From: Poindextera sp036494815
GTDB lineage: Bacteria; Pseudomonadota; Alphaproteobacteria; Caulobacterales; Caulobacteraceae
Length of the DNA stretch: 64,000 nt
Direction of reading: 5' to 3'
Assembly (NCBI GenBank): GCA_036494815.1
Contig: DASXNV010000050.1
Span: forward strand, 1 to 64,000
Positions within the stretch are counted from its first letter, which is position 1. Each line of letters opens with the position of its first letter. Of the stretch, positions 10,409-19,339 are shown piece by piece. The notes under the pieces were generated by a model that was not told the origin of the DNA, made no database searches, and saw nothing but the letters and a program-made list of their open reading frames with translations. A program made the position numbers and the translations under genes.

Positions 10409-11659
10409 CTAAAGCTGATCTAACCCATAAGCCGCATGCAGCGCCCGCACGGCCAGTTCCGTATAGGCCGCGTCGATCAGCACGCTGATCTTGATCTCGG
10501 ACGTAGAGATCACCTGGATGTTGACGCCTTTTTCGGCCAGGGCGCCGAACATGGTCTTGGCCACGCCCGCGTGGCTGCGCATGCCGACCCCGATCACCGA
10601 GACCTTGGCCACGTCCTCGTTCACCGCGGCGTCCTCGAAGCCGATGGCGTCCTTGGCGGCGATGACGATCTCCATCGCCCGCGCGGCGTCGCGCTTGCCG
10701 ACTGTGAACTCCATATTGGCCGAGTCCGAGGCCCGGGCGCGCGACTGGACGATCATGTCCACATTGACGTTGGCGTCGGCCAGGCGGCTGAAGATCTCGG
10801 ATGAGACTCCCGGATGGTCGGGCAGGCCGAACAGGGTGATCTTGGCTTCGTCGCGGCTATAGGCCACGCCGCTGACGATACGCTTTTCCATGATCTCCTC
10901 CTCGTCGCAGACGATGGTGCCCTGACCTGGGGCTTCCCCCGGCTCCACGAAACTTGACAAAACCCTGACCGGCACCCTTTGGGCCATGGCCAGTTCGACC
11001 GACCGGGTCTGCAACACCTTGGCCCCTAGGGAGGCCATTTCCAGCATCTCCTCATAGGAGATCTTGCTCAGCTTCTTGGCCTTGCGCTCGATCCGCGGGT
11101 CGGTGGTGTAGACCCCGTCCACGTCGGTATAGATATCGCAGCAGGAGGCCCCCACCGCCGCGGCGATGGCGACAGCGCTGGTGTCAGAGCCGCCCCGGCC
11201 GAGAGTGGCGATCCGCCCCTCGCGGGTCACGCCCTGAAATCCGGCGATCACCGCCACCTCGCCGGCGTCCATGGCCGCGATCAGCTTTTCCGGCGGGATC
11301 TCATCGATGCGGGCTCGGCCATGGGCGTCGTCGGTGATGATCGGCACCTGCCAGCCCAGCCACGAGCGGGCGTTCAGCCCCATATTGCGCAGGGTCATGG
11401 CCAATAGGCCGGCGGTGACCTGCTCGCCCGAGGCGACCACGGTGTCGTATTCGTCGTCGGATTCCGGCAGGCCTTGCGCCGCGCGGCCCGACCCGTCGGT
11501 CCAGGCCACCAGCTCGTTGGTCTTGCCCGACATGGCCGAGACCACCACCGCCACCTTATGGCCCGCGGCCACCTCGGCGGCGACCAGGCGCCCGACCCGG
11601 CGGATGCGCTCCAGGTCGGCCACAGACGTGCCGCCGAACTTCATCACCAGCCGAGACAA
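10409..11659 (-). CDS. lysC: aspartate kinase
   Basis: Phosphorylates aspartate, the first step to lysine, threonine and methionine. 416 residues. The amino-acid kinase domain opens with VMKFGGTSVAD and contains GRGGSDTSAVAIAAA and DVDGVYTTDPR. Two ACT regulatory domains follow (ITLFGLPDHPGVSSEIF and VSVIGVGMRSHAGVAKTMF). Two ACT domains without a fused homoserine dehydrogenase mark the stand-alone, feedback-regulated form. The first codon is TTG at 11659 with GAGGG just before it. ATG five codons later is an alternative. It is divergent from the toxin-antitoxin genes. Confidence 0.96.
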   Translation of the reverse strand: MSRLVMKFGGTSVADLERIRRVGRLVAAEVAAGHKVAVVVSAMSGKTNELVAWTDGSGRAAQGLPESDDEYDTVVASGEQVTAGLLAMTLRNMGLNARSWLGWQVPIITDDAHGRARIDEIPPEKLIAAMDAGEVAVIAGFQGVTREGRIATLGRGGSDTSAVAIAAAVGASCCDIYTDVDGVYTTDPRIERKAKKLSKISYEEMLEMASLGAKVLQTRSVELAMAQRVPVRVLSSFVEPGEAPGQGTIVCDEEEIMEKRIVSGVAYSRDEAKITLFGLPDHPGVSSEIFSRLADANVNVDMIVQSRARASDSANMEFTVGKRDAARAMEIVIAAKDAIGFEDAAVNEDVAKVSVIGVGMRSHAGVAKTMFGALAEKGVNIQVISTSEIKISVLIDAAYTELAVRALHAAYGLDQL

Positions 11660-11809
11660 GCCGCCCTCGCTTTTCTTGGAAGAAATTGCCGCAAGGCGCG
11701 CCTTCTAGCGACGCCGTGCGCAACGCACAACCCTTTCGCTGACGCTTGACGCTAGGTAAGGCCGAGAGTATCTAACTATCTACTTAACAACCCAATTAGG
11801 CGCACCAGC

Positions 11810-12334
11810 ATGTCGCCCGAACAGATGGCGCAGATCATCCAGCCCCACACCACGGTGTCGGACAAGATTCGCGCCCTGGACGCCGCCGGCGTCGCCCGCG
11901 CGGACATCGCCCGCTTTCTCGGCAAGCGCTACCAGCATGTGCGCAACGTGCTGGAGGCGGACGCGGTGGCGGCGCCCGGCTACGCCGTGGGTCGTGCGGA
12001 CCTGAGCGGCCTGCGCGAAGCAGACCGATCGTTCGACCCGAACGAACCGGCGGCCTATGAGGACCGTGGCGGCGCCGTTTTCCGGCTATTGGTGCGAGAG
12101 GACGGCAGCGTGGTTTTGCCCCCCGCCGCGCTTGAGGCCCTGAACCTGAAGCGCGGCCACGGCGTCATCGCCCGTATCGATCAGGAAACTTTCACCCTGA
12201 TCAGCGCCGCCGAAGCCATGCGCCGGGTCCAGGCCCTGGTGCGGGCGCACACAAGGCCGGGAGGGGGCAGTGTGGTCGATGAACTGATCGCCGAGCGCCG
12301 GCGCGAGGCCGAGCGCGAGGAAGCCGATGGCTGA
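11810..12334 (+). CDS. HTH-AbrB two-domain antitoxin
   Basis: 174 residues. The N-terminal half contains a resolvase-like helix-turn-helix (VSDKIRALDAAGVARADIARFLGKRYQHVRNVL). Residues about 90-125 form an AbrB/MazE-type swapped-hairpin strand pattern (FRLLVREDGSVVLPPAALEALNLKRGHGVIARID). The C-terminal tail (VQALVRAHTRPGG ... DELIAERRREAEREE) is a likely toxin-neutralising helix. It overlaps the PIN-domain toxin gene by 8 bp, a classical antitoxin-toxin arrangement with translational coupling. Most VapB antitoxins are 70-90 residues, so the added N-terminal HTH is unusual. Self-repression at the AT-rich leader is likely but not demonstrated. Confidence 0.8.
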   Translation: MSPEQMAQIIQPHTTVSDKIRALDAAGVARADIARFLGKRYQHVRNVLEADAVAAPGYAVGRADLSGLREADRSFDPNEPAAYEDRGGAVFRLLVREDGSVVLPPAALEALNLKRGHGVIARIDQETFTLISAAEAMRRVQALVRAHTRPGGGSVVDELIAERRREAEREEADG

Positions 12335-12710
12335 AGCGGTCTTGGATACGTCCGCCGTTCTCGCCTTCCTCTGGAGCGAACCCGGCGGCGAAATCGTCGC
12401 AGAACTTGTGCCACGGTCGATCATTTCAGCCGTCAACCTGGCCGAGGTGATCACCAAGCTGGTCGACCGCTGGGTGGGAGCGGAAGGCCTGGAAGAGACG
12501 GCGAGGCTGCTATCCGGCCAAGTCGAGGCGGTGTCTCTCCAGACCGGCGTCGCCGCCGGCCTGCTGCACGCCAAGACCCGCGGCCGCGGCGTCTCGCTGG
12601 GGGACCGTTTCTGTCTGGCCCTGGCCCAGGAAGCCGGCTTGCCCGTCTATACCGCCGACCGGGCCTGGACGGAGTTGGGCCTCGACCTCGACATCCGCCT
12701 TATCCGTTGA
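12327..12710 (+). CDS. PIN-domain (VapC-type) ribonuclease toxin
   Basis: 127 residues, a typical VapC size. PIN-domain acidic residues are visible: D7 in LDTSAVLAFLW, E in AVNLAEVITKL, D in GVSLGDRFCLALA and D in PVYTADRAW. Together these form the usual magnesium-binding site for RNA cleavage. The ATG lies inside the end of the upstream antitoxin gene. The pair sits between lysC and ubiG and fits a mobile type II module. The RNA target cannot be predicted. Confidence 0.88.
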   Translation: MAEAVLDTSAVLAFLWSEPGGEIVAELVPRSIISAVNLAEVITKLVDRWVGAEGLEETARLLSGQVEAVSLQTGVAAGLLHAKTRGRGVSLGDRFCLALAQEAGLPVYTADRAWTELGLDLDIRLIR

Positions 12711-12740
12711 CGCGCCGCCACAGGTGCGCGAGCAAGACCC

Positions 12741-13490
12741 ATGACCAACGCGGCCCCCTCCAGCGTCGATCCCGAGGACGTCGCCCGCTTTTCGGCCATC
12801 GCCGCCGAGTGGTGGGACCCGAACGGCAAGTTCGCGCCGCTGCATGTGTTCAACCCGGTGCGGCTGGCCTTCATCCGCGAACAGGCCCTGGCCCGGTTCG
12901 GGCGCGATCAGCGCGCACGGACGCCGTTCGAGGGCCTGCGTCTGCTGGATATCGGCTGCGGCGGCGGCCTGTTGTGCGAGCCCATGCGCCGCCTGGGCTT
13001 TTCCGTCACCGGCGTGGACGCCTCGGCCCAAAATATCGGCACGGCCACCGCCCACGCGACCGAAATGGGCCTTGAGATCGACTATCGCTGCTCCACCGCC
13101 GAAAACCTCGTTGAGGAGGCCGCCGGCCCGTTCGACCTGGTGCTCAACATGGAGGTGATCGAGCACGTGGCCGATCCCGGCGCCTATCTGCGCTCCTGCG
13201 CCCAACTGCTGGCCCCCGGCGGCCTGATGATCGTCGCCACCCTCAACCGCACCTTGAAAGCCCTGGCCCTGGCCAAGATCGGCGCGGAATATGTGCTGCG
13301 CTGGGTGCCGGCCGAAACCCACGACTGGCGCAAATTCCTGCATCCGGAAGAGATTCGCGTGTTCCTGCAGGACGAACCGGTCCAGGTCGCCGGCCCCTTC
13401 GGCGTCACCTTCAACCCGCTGACCGGCCGTTGGAGCCGCTCGGACGACGCCGATATCAACTACATGATGACGGTGACGCGGGCGGCCTGA
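12741..13490 (+). CDS. ubiG: ubiquinone biosynthesis O-methyltransferase
   Basis: 249 residues. SAM-dependent enzyme that performs both O-methylations of ubiquinone synthesis. The N-terminal signature RFSAIAAEWWDPNGKFAPLHVFNPVRL is characteristic of UbiG. The SAM-binding motif LLDIGCGGGLLCEPM, the motif EVIEHVADP and LAPGGLMIVATLNRT follow in order. The C-terminus has the family's TFNPLTGRWSRSDDADINYMM. A dispersed repeat begins just after the stop. Confidence 0.96.
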   Translation: MTNAAPSSVDPEDVARFSAIAAEWWDPNGKFAPLHVFNPVRLAFIREQALARFGRDQRARTPFEGLRLLDIGCGGGLLCEPMRRLGFSVTGVDASAQNIGTATAHATEMGLEIDYRCSTAENLVEEAAGPFDLVLNMEVIEHVADPGAYLRSCAQLLAPGGLMIVATLNRTLKALALAKIGAEYVLRWVPAETHDWRKFLHPEEIRVFLQDEPVQVAGPFGVTFNPLTGRWSRSDDADINYMMTVTRAA

Positions 13491-13505
13491 AACCGCTTCG
13501 CTTGT

Positions 13506-13607
13506 ACCAACGGTCGTTGAGTTTGACCGCTGGAGTAGGTTTTTTCGTCATGGCCGGCGCATGCCGGCCATCCAGGCCGTAAACAAGCGTGCAGGACCAT
13601 GAGCGCC
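13506..13607 (+). repeat. dispersed intergenic repeat, copy A
   Basis: About 100 bp immediately after ubiG. It contains ACCAACGGTCGTTGAGT, a GC-rich palindrome GGCCGGCGCATGCCGGCC and GCAGGACCATG. A second copy in opposite orientation lies at 23918-24000, after the ribbon-helix-helix gene. Copy A has an extra ~18 bp containing a T-rich tract. Both copies sit directly behind a stop codon. Confidence 0.75.
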
Positions 13608-13725
13608 GGACTCATCGTGAAGGTTCGGCGCGGCTTGACGTTCAAGGCGTGGATCGCCGCCTGCGCGGCGATGACAGCGATGGATGAGCAGAACCCTTAG
13701 CGGTCAGTCGCAAAGGCCGCTAGTA

Positions 13726-13911
13726 TTACTCGACCGGAGCGAGAACGGCGCGGCTGGCGGTGCCCAGTTCGATCCAACGGCTCATCTGCCTGGATGGCGC
13801 CTCGACGGCCCGGTGCACGATCTTCGCCACCACCAGCGACGTGGCGATCATGGCCGCGCCCAGCAGGGCCGGATTGAGCGCCTGAGCCAGGTGATGCGGA
13901 AAGCCCACATG
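13726..13911 (-). pseudogene. acyltransferase family 3 C-terminal fragment
   Basis: About 60 codons ending at a stop near 13726. The text NPALLGAAMIATSLVVAKIVHRAVEAPSR is the last transmembrane helix plus the R-x-x-E-x-P element that closes acyltransferase-3 (OafA/YrhL-type) membrane proteins. The frame is interrupted by TAG immediately upstream, and the other ~300 residues of the family are absent. It is a leftover of a surface-polysaccharide or lipid O-acyltransferase. Confidence 0.55.
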
Positions 13912-14431
13912 CTAAAACGCCTCCGGCAGAAGGCTGTAGCAGTGGCAGAGCAAACGGTGGCGGCGGCGATCCCACCCTCGAATTCAAGGCTCGCGTTCCG
14001 CTTCCACCCTCCCGGCGCTGGCGCCCCTGGGCGGCGCGGGTTGCGTCCTGCATGGTCGTGGTCGTCCTCAAACCAAGGTCTTGCCTCGACCTGCCACTTC
14101 TAGGCAAGCAGCGAGCAGGGCCAAAAATGCCGCAGCGATTCCGCAGCCGCAAGCTCGTTTCGCCTTGGGTATGAGCAGCTTGCTGAACCGTAGTGCGCAG
14201 AATGGAAGCTGAGATCGTCTGCTACGGCGATCAGGCGGGCGATGATCGCCGGCCGCCAGGGCCGACACGGGCGGGCCAGTTTGCGCCAATCCGGGACACC
14301 CAAGACCGCCTGGCGGATCGCCCCCTGCACGCGATCTGCACCTTAGCCGTTTGGCTTTTGCACGCCCCGCCCATACTGGTTTGACCGGCCGGCCCCATCA
14401 CAGCCCCCTGACTTAGGCAGGGAGGTTCGGC

Positions 14432-15985
14432 GTGGTTCTGGGCAAAGGGTGGCGGGCGAGGTTCTGGATCAAGCCGGCCTTGGCTACGACGCTGACGGCG
14501 TTGGCGGATCTGTTGTTCTACGGCCCCGGCGCAGGTTCGACCCTGGGCGCCTTTAGCCTGGCCCTGGCTCTGGCGACCCTGGTGACGCAACCGCAGATCC
14601 AGCGCGATCGCCGCGCCGGCCTGGCCTGGCTGACAGGCGTCGCCGCGGCCCTGGCCATGCTCGACCAGCCGACCCTGATCGGCTTTGCTTTCTTCGGCGT
14701 CGCCACTGCCATGGCGGTGCTATCCGGCCGCACCGTCGCCCAGGCTGGGGCCTGGCGGTGGTGCAAGCGCCTGACGTTCCTCGTCGGCGCCGGCCTCATC
14801 GGCCCCGCCCTCGACCTGATCGAACTGCATGATTTGAGGCGCCGTCGTCGCCTGGCCCCTCAAATGCGCCTCCTGCCCATCCTGGCGCTGCCGATCCTGG
14901 GGGGCGGCTTGTTCCTGGCGCTGTTCGCCGCGGCCAACCCGCTCATCGGCGATGTCTTCGCCCGCCTGACCCTGCCGAACCTGGACTTCCACCGCGGCCT
15001 GTTCTGGCTGGCGGTCGTCACCGGCCTTTGGATGATCCTGAGGCCCCGCTTCATGCGGCCCAAGCCCATGATCGTCCAAACCCGCCCCGTGGTCGACCTG
15101 CCCGGCGTCACCCCCCTTTCCGTCGGCCTGTCCCTGACCCTGTTCAACCTCCTGTTCGCGGTCGAGAACGGCCTGGACATCGCCTTTCTATGGAGCGGCG
15201 CCGCCCTGCCCCACAGCGTGACCCTGGCCAGCTACGCCCATCGCGGCGCCTACACCCTGATCGCCACGGCCCTCCTGGCCGGCCTGTTCGTGCTGGTGAC
15301 CCTGCGGCCAGGCTCGGCCACCGCCCAGCAGCCCTGGCTGCGCCGGCTGGTGGTGCTGTGGGTGGCCCAGAACCTGGTGCTGGTGGCCTCCAGCGTCCTG
15401 CGCACCGTGGACTACATCCAGTTCTTCTCCCTGACCCGTTTGCGCATCGCCGCCCTGGTCTGGATGGGGCTGGTGGCCATTGGGCTGGTGCTGATCTGCT
15501 GGCGACTGTTGCGCGGCAAGAGCGGCGCCTGGCTGGTCAACGCCAATATCCTGGCGGCCTGTGTGGCCCTGGCCGGCTGCAGCCTCGCTGACCTAGGCGC
15601 CGTGGCCGCCAACTGGAACGTGGATCACGCTCAGGAGGTCGGGGGCGGTGGCGCCATCCTCGACCTTTGGTATCTGAAAAGGCTTGGCCCCGATGCACTC
15701 GCGCCGCTGAGCCGGCTCGCGCTCCACCCCTTGCCATCGGCCTACCACGATCAGATCGCCTGGCTACGTTGGCGAGCGCTCGATGACCTCCGCCGCCAGC
15801 AAAGCACTTGGCGCACGTGGACCGAGCGCGGTCAGCGTCAGCTCGACCAGGCCGTCGCCATTCTGCCAGCGACGGCGCCGGCCGCTCGCTTCAGGTCGGG
15901 TGATCGGACGACTGATGGCGAACTAAAGCCGGTCTTGACCCCGCTGCCCGCCACGCCGCTCGCAATGCCTGCTAAGACCGGTTGA
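14432..15985 (+). CDS. DUF4173-type multi-pass membrane protein
   Basis: 517 residues with about ten hydrophobic helices over residues 10-390, then a soluble C-terminal tail rich in Arg, Trp and Leu (about 400-517). The segment VENGLDIAFLWSG ... YAHRGAYTLIATALLAG ... LRTVDYIQFFSLTRLRIAALVWM is typical of the DUF4173/DUF4153 family, whose function is unknown. It is 16 bp upstream of a response regulator and histidine kinase on the same strand, so the three may be one operon. A role in envelope sensing is inference from that context. Confidence 0.8.
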   Translation: MVLGKGWRARFWIKPALATTLTALADLLFYGPGAGSTLGAFSLALALATLVTQPQIQRDRRAGLAWLTGVAAALAMLDQPTLIGFAFFGVATAMAVLSGRTVAQAGAWRWCKRLTFLVGAGLIGPALDLIELHDLRRRRRLAPQMRLLPILALPILGGGLFLALFAAANPLIGDVFARLTLPNLDFHRGLFWLAVVTGLWMILRPRFMRPKPMIVQTRPVVDLPGVTPLSVGLSLTLFNLLFAVENGLDIAFLWSGAALPHSVTLASYAHRGAYTLIATALLAGLFVLVTLRPGSATAQQPWLRRLVVLWVAQNLVLVASSVLRTVDYIQFFSLTRLRIAALVWMGLVAIGLVLICWRLLRGKSGAWLVNANILAACVALAGCSLADLGAVAANWNVDHAQEVGGGGAILDLWYLKRLGPDALAPLSRLALHPLPSAYHDQIAWLRWRALDDLRRQQSTWRTWTERGQRQLDQAVAILPATAPAARFRSGDRTTDGELKPVLTPLPATPLAMPAKTG

Positions 15986-16001
15986 CGCGCGGCGGCGCGC
16001 C

Positions 16002-16721
16002 TTGAACATGACAACCATGAGCCACACCATCCTGGTCGTCGATGACGATCCGCACATTCGCCAACTGCTGGTCTTCGCCCTGGGCAAGGCCGGGTTCGAC
16101 ACCCGCGAGGCGGAGGACGGCGAGGCTGCGCTGGCCTCCATCGCGGCGGCGGCGCCCGACCTGGTGGTGCTGGACATCAACCTGCCTCGCATGAACGGCC
16201 TGGATGTGTGCCGGCGGGTGCGCGCGGGAACCGAACTTCCGATCCTGTTTCTGTCGTCCCGGGACGACGAGATCGACCGGGTGCTGGGCATCGAACTGGG
16301 CGCGGACGACTATGTGGTCAAGCCGTTCAGCCCGCGCGAGGTGGTGGCCCGGATCACCGCCATCCTGCGCCGCACCGCCGCCCGGCCGATTCCAAACCTG
16401 GCGGGCCAGGTCGTCGTCCAGGGCCGACTGAGCCTGGACCCCGAGGCCTGGAGCGCGCGCTGGAACGCCGATGAGGCGTCCCTGACCGTCACCGAGTTCA
16501 GCATCCTGCGCACCCTGGCCGACGCCCCCACGCGGGTCTTCACCCGTGACGCCATCATCGACCGCCTGCACGGCCCCGGCTTCGCCGTCACCGACCGCAC
16601 CATCGACAGCCACATCCGCAATCTGAGGGGCAAGTTCGCCAAGCTCGGCGGGCACGACGTGGTCGAGACCCGCGCCGGGGTGGGCTATCGCCTGGGCGCC
16701 TGTCTCGGCGCGGAGACGTGA
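16002..16721 (+). CDS. OmpR-family response regulator
   Basis: 239 residues. The receiver domain carries the acidic pocket VVDDDP, the phosphorylated aspartate in LVVLDINLPRMNG, the conserved Ser in LSSRDDE and Lys in YVVKPFSP. A winged-helix DNA-binding domain follows (LTVTEFSILRTLADAP ... TRDAIIDRL ... VTDRTIDSHIRNLRGKF ... VETRAGVGYRL). ATG 16002 is used. A second ATG six codons on (MSHTILVV) is equally plausible. Its stop overlaps the kinase start as GTGA, so the two are translationally coupled. Confidence 0.93.
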   Translation: MNMTTMSHTILVVDDDPHIRQLLVFALGKAGFDTREAEDGEAALASIAAAAPDLVVLDINLPRMNGLDVCRRVRAGTELPILFLSSRDDEIDRVLGIELGADDYVVKPFSPREVVARITAILRRTAARPIPNLAGQVVVQGRLSLDPEAWSARWNADEASLTVTEFSILRTLADAPTRVFTRDAIIDRLHGPGFAVTDRTIDSHIRNLRGKFAKLGGHDVVETRAGVGYRLGACLGAET

Positions 16722-18301
16722 TCACGGCGGCCAAGGCCTGGTTGAAGCGCTATTGGCCCGCCCTGCGCCTGCGGACCATCCTGCTGGCGGTTCTGTTGTT
16801 CGCCGCCTGCATGCCGGCCTTCGAAGCCGTATGGCTGAGGGGTTACGAAAACACCCTGGTGCGCCAGACCGAGGCCGAACTGGCGGCCCAGAGCGCGGCG
16901 CTGGCGGCCAGCGCCGCCGCCCTCTGGCCCAACGCCCCGGCCCCTGAGGTCGCGGCCGCGCCCAAGGACCCCAACTATTATCGGCCGGAGCGCAGCACGC
17001 TCGACCTCAGCTCCACCCCGGTGCTGCCGGAGCGGCCAGCGCCCGGCCGCGCTGGCCGCGCCGCGGATCCAGACGCTACGGCTGCAGCCACCCGCATGGG
17101 ACCAGTCATCGATGGCACCAGCCGTATCACCCTGGCCGCGATCCTGATGCTCGATCGTCGGGGCGTGGTGGTTCGCGGCCCCGGCCTGGGCGGCGACCTG
17201 TCCGCCCTGCCCGAGGTGCGCGAGGCCCTGGTCGGCCGCGCCGACACAGTTCTGCGGCTGAACGGCGCCTATCATCCCCGCTATTCCCTGGAATGGCTCA
17301 GCCGAGCCTCGGCCCTTCGCCTGCATTTCGCCCGGCCGATCCTGGTGAATGGCCAGGTCGCGGGGGTGCTCCTGTTGTCGCGTTCGCCGCGCGCCCTGTT
17401 TCGCGGCGTCTATGAGGACCGGGGCAAGATGGCCCTGGGCGCGGTGTTGATCATCGGCCTGTTGATCGCCCTGTCCGGGCTGGTCTCCCGCGGGGTCACG
17501 CGTCCGATCGAGGCTCTCAGCGCCGCCACCCGCGCCGTGGCGACGGGCCATGGCGATATTCCCGAGACCCCGCCCACCGCCGCCATCGAGATCCGGGCCC
17601 TGTATGAGGATTTTCGTGGTATGGCCGGGGCGATCGACCGCCGCTCGCGCTATCTGCGCGATTTCGCCGCCGCCGTCAGCCATGAGTTCAAGACCCCGCT
17701 GGCCGGCATCGGCGGCGCGGTCGAGCTGCTTCAGGACCACTACGACGCCATGAGCCCGCAGGAACGGCGCGGCTTCCTGGCCAATATCGCCGCCGACAGC
17801 GCCCGGCTGTCGCAACTGGTCGCCCGCCTGTTGGACATGGCGCGGGCCGACATGGCGCGGCCCGAGGCCGACGCCGCCGCCGATATCGAAGACGCCGCCC
17901 GCCGGGTCGCCGACGCCCTATCGGGGAACGGCTTCAGGGTGCGGATCGAGGCGTTGGGATCCCTGCCCAGGGCTGCGATCCCGGCGGCGACTTTAGAAGC
18001 GGTGCTTGAAACCCTGCTCACCAACAGCCGCCAGGCCAGGGCGGGCCAGGCGACCATCTCGGGTCGGAGCCATGGCGGCTTTGTCACCCTGGCCGTGGCG
18101 GATGACGGCCCCGGCGTTCCCGCGGCGGACCAGGATCGATTGTTCGAGCCCTTTTTCACCACCCGACGCGCCGATGGGGGAACCGGCCTCGGTCTGCCTA
18201 TCGCCCGTTCGCTGATCGAAGCCCACGGTGGCCGGATCACGCTGCTGCCCTCGCCCGCCGGCGCGGTGTTCGAGGTCCAGCTTCCGGCGATGAACGACTA
18301 G
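16718..18301 (+). CDS. membrane sensor histidine kinase
   Basis: 527 residues from a GTG overlapping the regulator's stop. One N-terminal transmembrane helix (ILLAVLLFAACMPAFEAVWL), a periplasmic sensor of about 190 residues with Pro/Ala-rich parts, a second helix (MALGAVLIIGLLIALSGLVS) and a HAMP linker (RPIEALSAATRAVATG) can be traced. The H box (AAVSHEFKTPLAGIGG), N box (LLTNSRQA) and G boxes (DDGPGVP, GGTGLGLPIA) follow. Domain order resembles CreC-like kinases. Cognate partner of the regulator just upstream. The signal is unknown, but the linked DUF4173 protein may take part. Confidence 0.93.
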   Translation: MITAAKAWLKRYWPALRLRTILLAVLLFAACMPAFEAVWLRGYENTLVRQTEAELAAQSAALAASAAALWPNAPAPEVAAAPKDPNYYRPERSTLDLSSTPVLPERPAPGRAGRAADPDATAAATRMGPVIDGTSRITLAAILMLDRRGVVVRGPGLGGDLSALPEVREALVGRADTVLRLNGAYHPRYSLEWLSRASALRLHFARPILVNGQVAGVLLLSRSPRALFRGVYEDRGKMALGAVLIIGLLIALSGLVSRGVTRPIEALSAATRAVATGHGDIPETPPTAAIEIRALYEDFRGMAGAIDRRSRYLRDFAAAVSHEFKTPLAGIGGAVELLQDHYDAMSPQERRGFLANIAADSARLSQLVARLLDMARADMARPEADAAADIEDAARRVADALSGNGFRVRIEALGSLPRAAIPAATLEAVLETLLTNSRQARAGQATISGRSHGGFVTLAVADDGPGVPAADQDRLFEPFFTTRRADGGTGLGLPIARSLIEAHGGRITLLPSPAGAVFEVQLPAMND

Positions 18302-18395
18302 GCGTGGCCGCGCCCTGCACAGAATCCTCACAGAGCGTCGATCCGGGCTGCGCACGGCGCCTCTAGACTTGGCCCTCACACATCGGAGGGACGCC

Positions 18396-18584
18396 TTGGA
18401 CGGACAGCCGGACTACACCATCGAGGTTGAAACGGCCGCGCAGGGTTGCACCTGGATCGTCAGGCGGGCCGACCGTCCCGCCCTGAGCGGTCATGCCCCG
18501 GACCGGCGAAGCGCCCAGCGCTACGGTGCGTTCGCAGCGGCGGCGCTGCATGGACTGGACCGTATCGCCCGACGTAACTTTTAG
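18396..18584 (+). CDS. small hypothetical protein downstream of the two-component system
   Basis: 62 residues from TTG at 18396, preceded by GGAGGG at good spacing. The in-frame ATG at 18369 has no such site and would place the GGAGGG inside the gene. The protein (DYTIEVETAAQGCTWIVRRADRPALSGHAPD) looks like a small folded domain of two or three strands and a C-terminal helix. It lies about 95 bp after the kinase. No family recognised. Confidence 0.5.
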   Translation: MDGQPDYTIEVETAAQGCTWIVRRADRPALSGHAPDRRSAQRYGAFAAAALHGLDRIARRNF

Positions 18585-18614
18585 CGCCAGGCTCGGCCGG
18601 TGCGCCGCAGACGG

Positions 18615-19151
18615 CTATTCATTCACATCGAACTGAGCGAACGATGTCGGCGCGCAGCCCTGCGCCTGGACCGCAGCCACGGCCTGCTGCAGGCCGCCCA
18701 GGCCGACCGTCTTTGGCGAGACATATGGACTGGGCCGGATAGAAACCTCATGCGCGCCGAGTAGGATATCGTCCGGGATGAACACCAGGCCCTGGGCGCT
18801 CTGGTTCAGCAACGGGTCGGGCGTGACCACATGCTTGACCGCCAGCGCCGTGACATCGTCACGGCTGGCCCGCGCTGCGCCGCCGTCCACCCGATAGACC
18901 GCGGATCGCGTGTCGAGACTGTGGGCGAACTGGAACGCCACGGCGCCGGACACATAGGTCATGCGCACCCTGGACTTGGGATCCCGGGCGTAGAGTTTGC
19001 AGGTCTTGCCGCCGGTGAAGGCGTCGGTGCGGACCTCATAGGTCCAGCCCTCCACCTGCGCGCGCTGCATGGCCGGCTGGGCGTGGGCCGATTGAGTGTG
19101 TTGGGGTAAGAGGCCCGACAGCAGGGCCAGGGACAAGGCTGCGGCGATCAT
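18615..19151 (-). CDS. secreted hypothetical protein
   Basis: 178 residues with a clear Sec signal peptide (MIAAALSLALLSGLLPQ ... SAHAQPA, cleavage near residue 25). The mature part has two cysteines (KTCKLYA and AQGCAPT) that could form a disulphide. The segment GGKTCKLYARDPKSRVRMTYVSGAVAFQF ... TRSAVYRVDGG resembles periplasmic beta-rich proteins of unknown function. It converges with the small gene ending at 18584. No named family recognised. Confidence 0.7.
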   Translation of the reverse strand: MIAAALSLALLSGLLPQHTQSAHAQPAMQRAQVEGWTYEVRTDAFTGGKTCKLYARDPKSRVRMTYVSGAVAFQFAHSLDTRSAVYRVDGGAARASRDDVTALAVKHVVTPDPLLNQSAQGLVFIPDDILLGAHEVSIRPSPYVSPKTVGLGGLQQAVAAVQAQGCAPTSFAQFDVNE

Positions 19152-19339
19152 TGCGCACTCTCCAATATTCGATCCGCGTTATCTGACGGGGCGAATCATG
19201 CCGGAAGCGTGGACGGTAGATTCGGAGTCTATAGGAACGGTGAATCCAGATATCCGAGTTACTGGCCGGCCGAGAACGGTTAGATACTGTAACATTGGCG
19301 AAACATGGCGTTACGGCCGCGCCACATTACGCGAAAACG

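Larger units (their letters stand above)
13491..14431. other. gene-poor accessory stretch
   Basis: About 940 bp with no intact gene. It starts with the dispersed repeat and contains the 3' remnant of an acyltransferase gene (13726-13911). The rest (about 13920-14430) has only short frames without ribosome sites or recognisable products. The nearest candidate is a 76-codon minus-strand frame ending at 14100, which I cannot support. The region reads as degraded sequence. Confidence 0.5.

Noticed and set aside
14100..14330. 76-codon minus-strand frame in the gene-poor stretch.
   Set aside because: No ribosome site, no recognisable domain, and a composition typical of chance frames in GC-rich DNA.
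18316..18331. TGCAC-N6-CTCAC as a CreB-like (TTCAC-N6-TTCAC) site before the 62-residue gene.
   Set aside because: Each half-site has a mismatch and the upstream regulator is not shown to be CreB. Recorded only as a weak hint.
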